Assembly (NCBI RefSeq): GCF_019649055.1
Contig: NW_026570250.1
Location: 1,178,001-1,242,000, forward strand
Direction: 5' to 3'
Source of the DNA: Paramacrobiotus metropolitanus
Taxonomy: Eukaryota > Tardigrada > Eutardigrada > Parachela > Macrobiotidae
DNA: 64,000 nucleotides
The position numbers and the translations under genes were made by a program. Positions 59,517 to 64,000 of the stretch are shown here, one piece after another (within the stretch, counting starts at the first letter, position 1; the number at the start of each line of letters is the position of its first letter). The notes below the pieces were generated by a model that was not told the origin of the DNA, did not search any database, and was given only the letters and a program-made list of their open reading frames with translations.

Positions 59517-59975
59517 ATGGGATGCAAAGGTTTAATTTCCGTACTTTCCATAATCTGTACAGCCCTGTGCGTTCAGCTATATTTTGCTACATTTGCATTG
59601 GCCGATCATCCGGATTTCCTCTTTGACACGGAAAAGGTCAGTGATGATGGAATACTGGTGGCGGAAGAGAAACGGGGCTTTGGGGACAAAAGGTCAATTG
59701 CCGTGGATATGCCAATGGTAACCCTTCGCCCGGATATGTACGTTGACGATAACTCCGGACCATCCGATGGTTTGCAGTACAATCCGTGGGATCAGCATCG
59801 AACGACAAAGAAAGGTTTCGTGGACAAACGCGGTTTCGGCGACAAGCGCGGATTTGGCGACAAAAGGTCACCGGGGTTGGGGATTGTTTCGCCTTTGCGC
59901 TATTACCGAAATTCCAAGCCGCGATTTGGCCCTTATTCCGGTATATATGCACGCAATTACGATGCCAGTTTTTGA
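59517..59975 (+). CDS. Candidate neuropeptide precursor with GFGD repeats
   Basis: A 152-aa single-exon protein with an N-terminal signal peptide (hydrophobic 5-29, likely cut after FALA) and dibasic cleavage sites releasing short peptides: GFGD at 54-57, GFVD at 100-103, GFGD at 106-109 and 112-115, each flanked by KR or KK. A longer spacer peptide (60-97) and a C-terminal peptide (118-152) complete it. No Gly precedes the KR sites, so the peptides would not be C-terminally amidated. The repetition, signal peptide and KR spacing are characteristic of neuropeptide or peptide-hormone precursors; I cannot assign a named family. The orcokinin-like GFGF(D/E) peptides of nematodes are only loosely similar. 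Upstream TATA and downstream AATAAA support a real gene. Confidence 0.8.
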   Translation: MGCKGLISVLSIICTALCVQLYFATFALADHPDFLFDTEKVSDDGILVAEEKRGFGDKRSIAVDMPMVTLRPDMYVDDNSGPSDGLQYNPWDQHRTTKKGFVDKRGFGDKRGFGDKRSPGLGIVSPLRYYRNSKPRFGPYSGIYARNYDASF

Positions 59976-60204
59976 AATTGCTGTTATAGGTTTATGCTAT
60001 AGGAGGTTATTGTAAGTACAGAACGATGCATATTATATGGTTAGTGTTTCCCATGGCGGACAAAGTATGCTTATCATTAATAAGGTGCTCCGAACTGCGT
60101 GGATTTGATTGGCCAGCTGCAATTTTATGAATGGTTCATGCTCTTAATTTTGTGTTATTTCTTTATTTTATAACTTGCATTTCTGTACAAATACGCTGTA
60201 CAAG

Positions 60205-60210
60205 AATAAA
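60205..60210 (+). terminator. Poly(A) signal of the peptide gene
   Basis: AATAAA 230 bp past the stop codon, followed by ATGTGACAAAG-type sequence repeated twice. Confidence 0.55.
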
Positions 60211-61971
60211 AATCTATGTGACAAAGCTACATAAAATTCTATGTGACAAAGTATGGATCAGCCAGCAATCAAAGTAACAATAAATACAGTGCTACCACGA
60301 TCTGCATCTGCTATATATACTGGTCTTGCTGTTTTCGTTAGTCTTCACCATCTTCAAGCGACCTTGTGGGTCACAATGCCTTTACGTCGGTTAACCAATA
60401 AACTAGCTATGTATAAGTGTTATGAACAAGTATTTTTACCCATAATTATGTAGTTCACTTACTAGTGGCATTTGAATTCTGTGATCGTGTCTGTAATTAA
60501 ATCTCGGTAGCTGCCAGCCTGCCATCAGCTTTGGTTTACAGTAGTTCTTTTTACCTTCTGCCTAATCATTTGCGTTACCCAGTAGTCAAATGTCACCAAT
60601 AGCCACCTGATTGTTGTAAAGCCTGGAACCACTTGAATTTATGTAGATGCAATAAGCGTTACTATATAGATTGTGGTTAAATTGTAAATGCATCGTACCG
60701 AGTTACCAAACCGAAAATCAAAACACGAGGGCTCCTGTAAAGGTCATCAAACGTGCTATGCAAAAAATTTGGATTATACCGTCAAGCTACATACAATGCT
60801 ACTAAACTACTACAAAAGCCAATGGAGGGTAGAACAGACGACTAAAGAATTACTATCGTAGGCCATTAAAGTAAGTTTGCTTTGAGAACACACTCAATAG
60901 AGAACAAAAAATATTTAAAAAGGGCTGGAATGCAATAATATAACCACGTGGAAAGAAAAACTAAACAACATCGTTGGCACCGGTGATGGTGTGTTGACCA
61001 CTGATTGCAAAGAGTCATTCCGACGTCCGATACTGGGGTAGGTGTGGAGGATTCAAAATAAGCGAATTATTAATTAAGCTAAAAGATACGGCCAGAAAGT
61101 CGAATAGAACCTGGAGAAACGTTCAAAAATTTTGTGCCGATCGAATGGCGCGCAAACTGGGCAAATGGCCATTCTGGATGCGTCAAAGAGATATCCGATA
61201 TCTTACCAAATAACCCAAGCAAACTGCTCTTTTGCATTCTAAAAAAAATTGAGAAACCGCAACTTTCGTGGACGTTATTGACTTCTAGTACTTGAAATAT
61301 TCATAAAATTTTTGCGTACTTTGACATTTGGTGGACTGGACCGTGGAGTCGGCGTGGACACATGCATATGGATCGGTTATTTCCAGCATGCAGTTAATAT
61401 GGTAAATTACTTCCCTGATCTACCGCCTCAATTTAAAAAAAATGAGAATTTAGTTCTAGAATTTCTTTTATTCTCTTTATAAAAATTGCGTAGTATTTCA
61501 ATTTGTTTGAGTTTGTTTTCGGGGTTAGCAACGAACACCGGAAATGTGCTATACAGTTTAAAACAGCGTTTGTACTCTGTAGATCAAGCCCGCCCGCAGG
61601 CGTGCTGAGCGGCAGTCAGCCAGTCATATTCTGAATGGATTTAAAACGTAAGTACAGTACAGTACTCCACTAGAGTACGACCATGTGTACATACAGCTCA
61701 CCAGTACAGTGTAAACAGTGATGGACTTCAGTGCTCACCTGTGCGCTAACTGTACGAGTATATTGTTTAATAGGTAGCGCGCTTTGAAACAATTCGTTTT
61801 TTGCGTTTCGGGTTTGTGGCTTTGTAACCTGCGCACGAAAGTTCCGGCTTTCTGATTTCCAGTATTTATACGTCTGGGTTTCTGTTTATTCAGCACTTCT
61901 TAGCTGTTGTCATTGACGCTGATTTCCGATGTTGCCACGGCTCGAGCTCTGTGTTATTCTTGACTTTTTCA
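60211..61971. other. Noncoding stretch before the peptidase gene
   Basis: No supported gene. A possible donor at about 61650 (AAAC|GTAAGT) could mark an upstream noncoding exon of the peptidase gene. Confidence 0.35.
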
Positions 61972-64000
61972 ATGCAACATCTGCTCGTACAGTGCGCGCT
62001 GACACTTTCCGGACTGACTAGCCTACTGCTTCCATTATCTTCCGCATCATGTAGTTACAAACCCCCAAAACGCGATCAGGTAGCAGCCCTTGTTTCCTTT
62101 CCCTTTTGAAATCAGAAGAGCGGTGGGGAGTTTTGATAGGCGCCGTTCGTTTTCTGCAGGTTCTTCCGCCAGTTTCTCTGGAATCCAGTCACAATGTCAG
62201 CAAACGCAGCACACCGGAATGGGGACAGTTACGGGTGTCGCTGCATTATGACGACAAAAGTTTGAATGCGTAAGTGGGAAATTTTATGCGTAAATCTCTC
62301 AAAAATGTTACTCTTTTTTGACAGTGCTCAGTCTCGCACTCCGAATAAATAGTCGACGACAGTTGTGAGATTGATTTTGGAGTCTTGGACTACTGAGCGG
62401 GTTGCTCTGCGCTTAGAAAAATTTTTAATACGGTGGTGTCTTGTTCGGGATTTCTTCGCTTTTGAATTTCGAGTGTATAGTATCTTAGGGTGCCCGATGG
62501 ATTAACTGTAAAAAATATTTTGGATCTGAGATTCATAATTTTTTTGTTTTTAAAATTTTGCATTAAAATGAAAAGATTTGGATTATACGCTGAATTACTG
62601 TTCTGCATTATTTACGGGAGACTGACTAAATGTTTTATTATTATTTTTTACTTGACTAAATTTTTTTTACAAGGTTGGTATTAATGATAAGAGGATAAAT
62701 TTATCTCGTGCACATACAGGCATACTGTATCTATATTTTGTCACTTTTTGCAGCTTATCTAACAGACAACAGCGACTAATAAAGGTGGGTGTATCTGTAC
62801 TTCGCACACGCTCGATGTTTTGTACGTAATTTATTCATTTATTGTTCGTTGTATAATATAATATTTTTTCACTTTTTTATCGCTGTTTGGTATTCTGCAA
62901 TTGTCTGGCATGTACTCTTGAAATGTTGCACACTGTAATTATCTTTGTATTGTACAGGAAGTCATACTACCGCAAGCTGTAAAATTTTGGAGTGAAGCTC
63001 TGAAAGTTGTGCGCAGTACCACCCCCATTCGACTACACAGGTACAGTACCTTTCGTTAGCTTTTGCTTGTAACCTGTTTTTTTTATGTTTCCTGTTACGT
63101 GTACTGCTCTCACGGTAATTCACCTTAATTGATAGCTGCACTAAATGATCGGCTTGAGGTTGGTTCCTGTTGGCAATTATCGGAGACGAAGATTACCCTC
63201 ATAGAGAGTCGTGTGCATGCTCCGTGACGAATTTCCCTTTAGAAATAGATGAAAAACAGTTATTACGTTTTGAATGCAGCGAATGAAGCACATTATGGAG
63301 CGAGACGAGACGCTTAATCACAGACTACTGAGATAATATACAGAACAACAAGTGAAAAATTAATAAAATTTTTGTCTGCTCATCAATGCGTTTTGCGAGA
63401 AATAGGTTGTGTTTTATTTATCTCTATTCGATTTTGTAGTTTCTAAAAACAATTAATGTCAATTACGTCATATGTATCTGTGCTTATACTGTGCCTTGCG
63501 CGAAGTATCTGTCGTTAACGTCGATATTCTAAAAAATTGTTTCTACGATTTTGTGATAGGTATGAAATATTGGTAAGCTGTTTGAACGTTTTACGGCCAG
63601 ATACGTTTATCCGAAATATTCTACGAGTACATTGTCATCTGCGCGTGACAGTTTTTTTCGTTTGTCTGTCGTATTGGAGTGTATTAGGCGATGTCAGGTT
63701 TCTTTGAAAACTGACGGATTAGTTTACGAAGAAGTAGATTTCGCCGACGGTGTAGCTTAGAGTTACATCAGTCTTTTGGCAATGAAATAAAACCTAATTT
63801 AAATGTGCTTTGTCAGTAGTAGTATCTGGTGTTTTATCGTATTTGTCATATCTGGCCCCTCAGGTTCACTTATTTTGCAAGTAGTTTCATTCTGCACAGT
63901 CACAGTTATTGGCTTTTCTACAGGAAATGTTTAACCAACTCTGCTGGGGAATACCGAGTGCATTATCCCGATCCATCGAACACAAACGTCTTTTACTGCG
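61972..64000 (+). CDS. Leishmanolysin-like metallopeptidase (invadolysin), 5' part
   Basis: A peptidase family M8 member, the zinc metallopeptidase type of animal invadolysin. Exons seen: 61972-62079, 62160-62269, 62754-62784, 62958-63040 and 63924 to the window edge; phases agree. The first exon encodes a signal peptide (MQHLLVQCALTLSGLTSLLL, ending near SSASC). Next come WGQLRVSLHYDDKSL and the family stretch ILPQAVKFWSEALKVVRST, then PIRLHRKCLTNS and a Cys (VFYC) where the family has its conserved cysteines. The HExxH active site lies beyond the window. The assignment rests on this N-terminal match (LPQA-W-ALKVRR-PIRL-R-C), which is distinctive. Confidence 0.8.

Overview
This window is animal nuclear DNA. 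It carries multi-exon genes with GT-AG introns, many only 61-75 bp long, and proteins with clear animal orthologues: GAPVD1/RME-6, a STAT5-type STAT, a leishmanolysin-like peptidase and a candidate neuropeptide precursor. The gene set and compact introns suit an ecdysozoan invertebrate. A tardigrade or other panarthropod is my best guess, but nothing seen fixes the phylum.

Layout. (1) 1-6721: a complete 13-exon GAPVD1 gene (1481 aa, all exon phases agree). (2) 6722-15278: the 5' end of a STAT gene (5' noncoding exon, exons 1-2, start of exon 3) spliced in frame onto unrelated exons, predicting a chimeric 632- or 676-aa protein. Its first coding intron holds an antisense CR1/Jockey-like LINE. 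(3) 15582-17793: a broken partial second GAPVD1. (4) 17983-39089: about 21 kb of tandem repeats. About 22 units of family A (roughly 310-815 bp) and seven units of family B (roughly 515-860 bp, most with a CCTAAGAAA minisatellite) join at a fixed ATAAC boundary. (5) 39090-47598: a complete 18-exon STAT5-type gene (811 aa). (6) 47599-64000: a mostly noncoding stretch with a small minus-strand membrane-protein gene (49445-51315), a LINE tail, a perfect 3 x 177-bp repeat, a GFGD-type neuropeptide precursor (59517-59975) and the 5' half of a leishmanolysin-like peptidase gene (61972 to the window edge).

Parts 1-5 fit one history. An ancestral GAPVD1-STAT pair underwent a tandem duplication running from GAPVD1 intron 1 to STAT exon 3. 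The left copy kept the whole GAPVD1 and a truncated STAT 5' end, which acquired new 3' exons. The right copy kept the whole STAT and a decayed GAPVD1. The repeat array sits between the GAPVD1 and STAT remnants of the right copy, and the matching site in the left copy is empty (about 6890-6900).

The observations most worth following are the STAT N-domain chimera with a perfectly duplicated symmetric exon, and the A/B array, whose units share a block order and carry subterminal inverted repeats that co-vary between subfamilies. That pattern suggests a Helitron-like or other hairpin-dependent element turned satellite.
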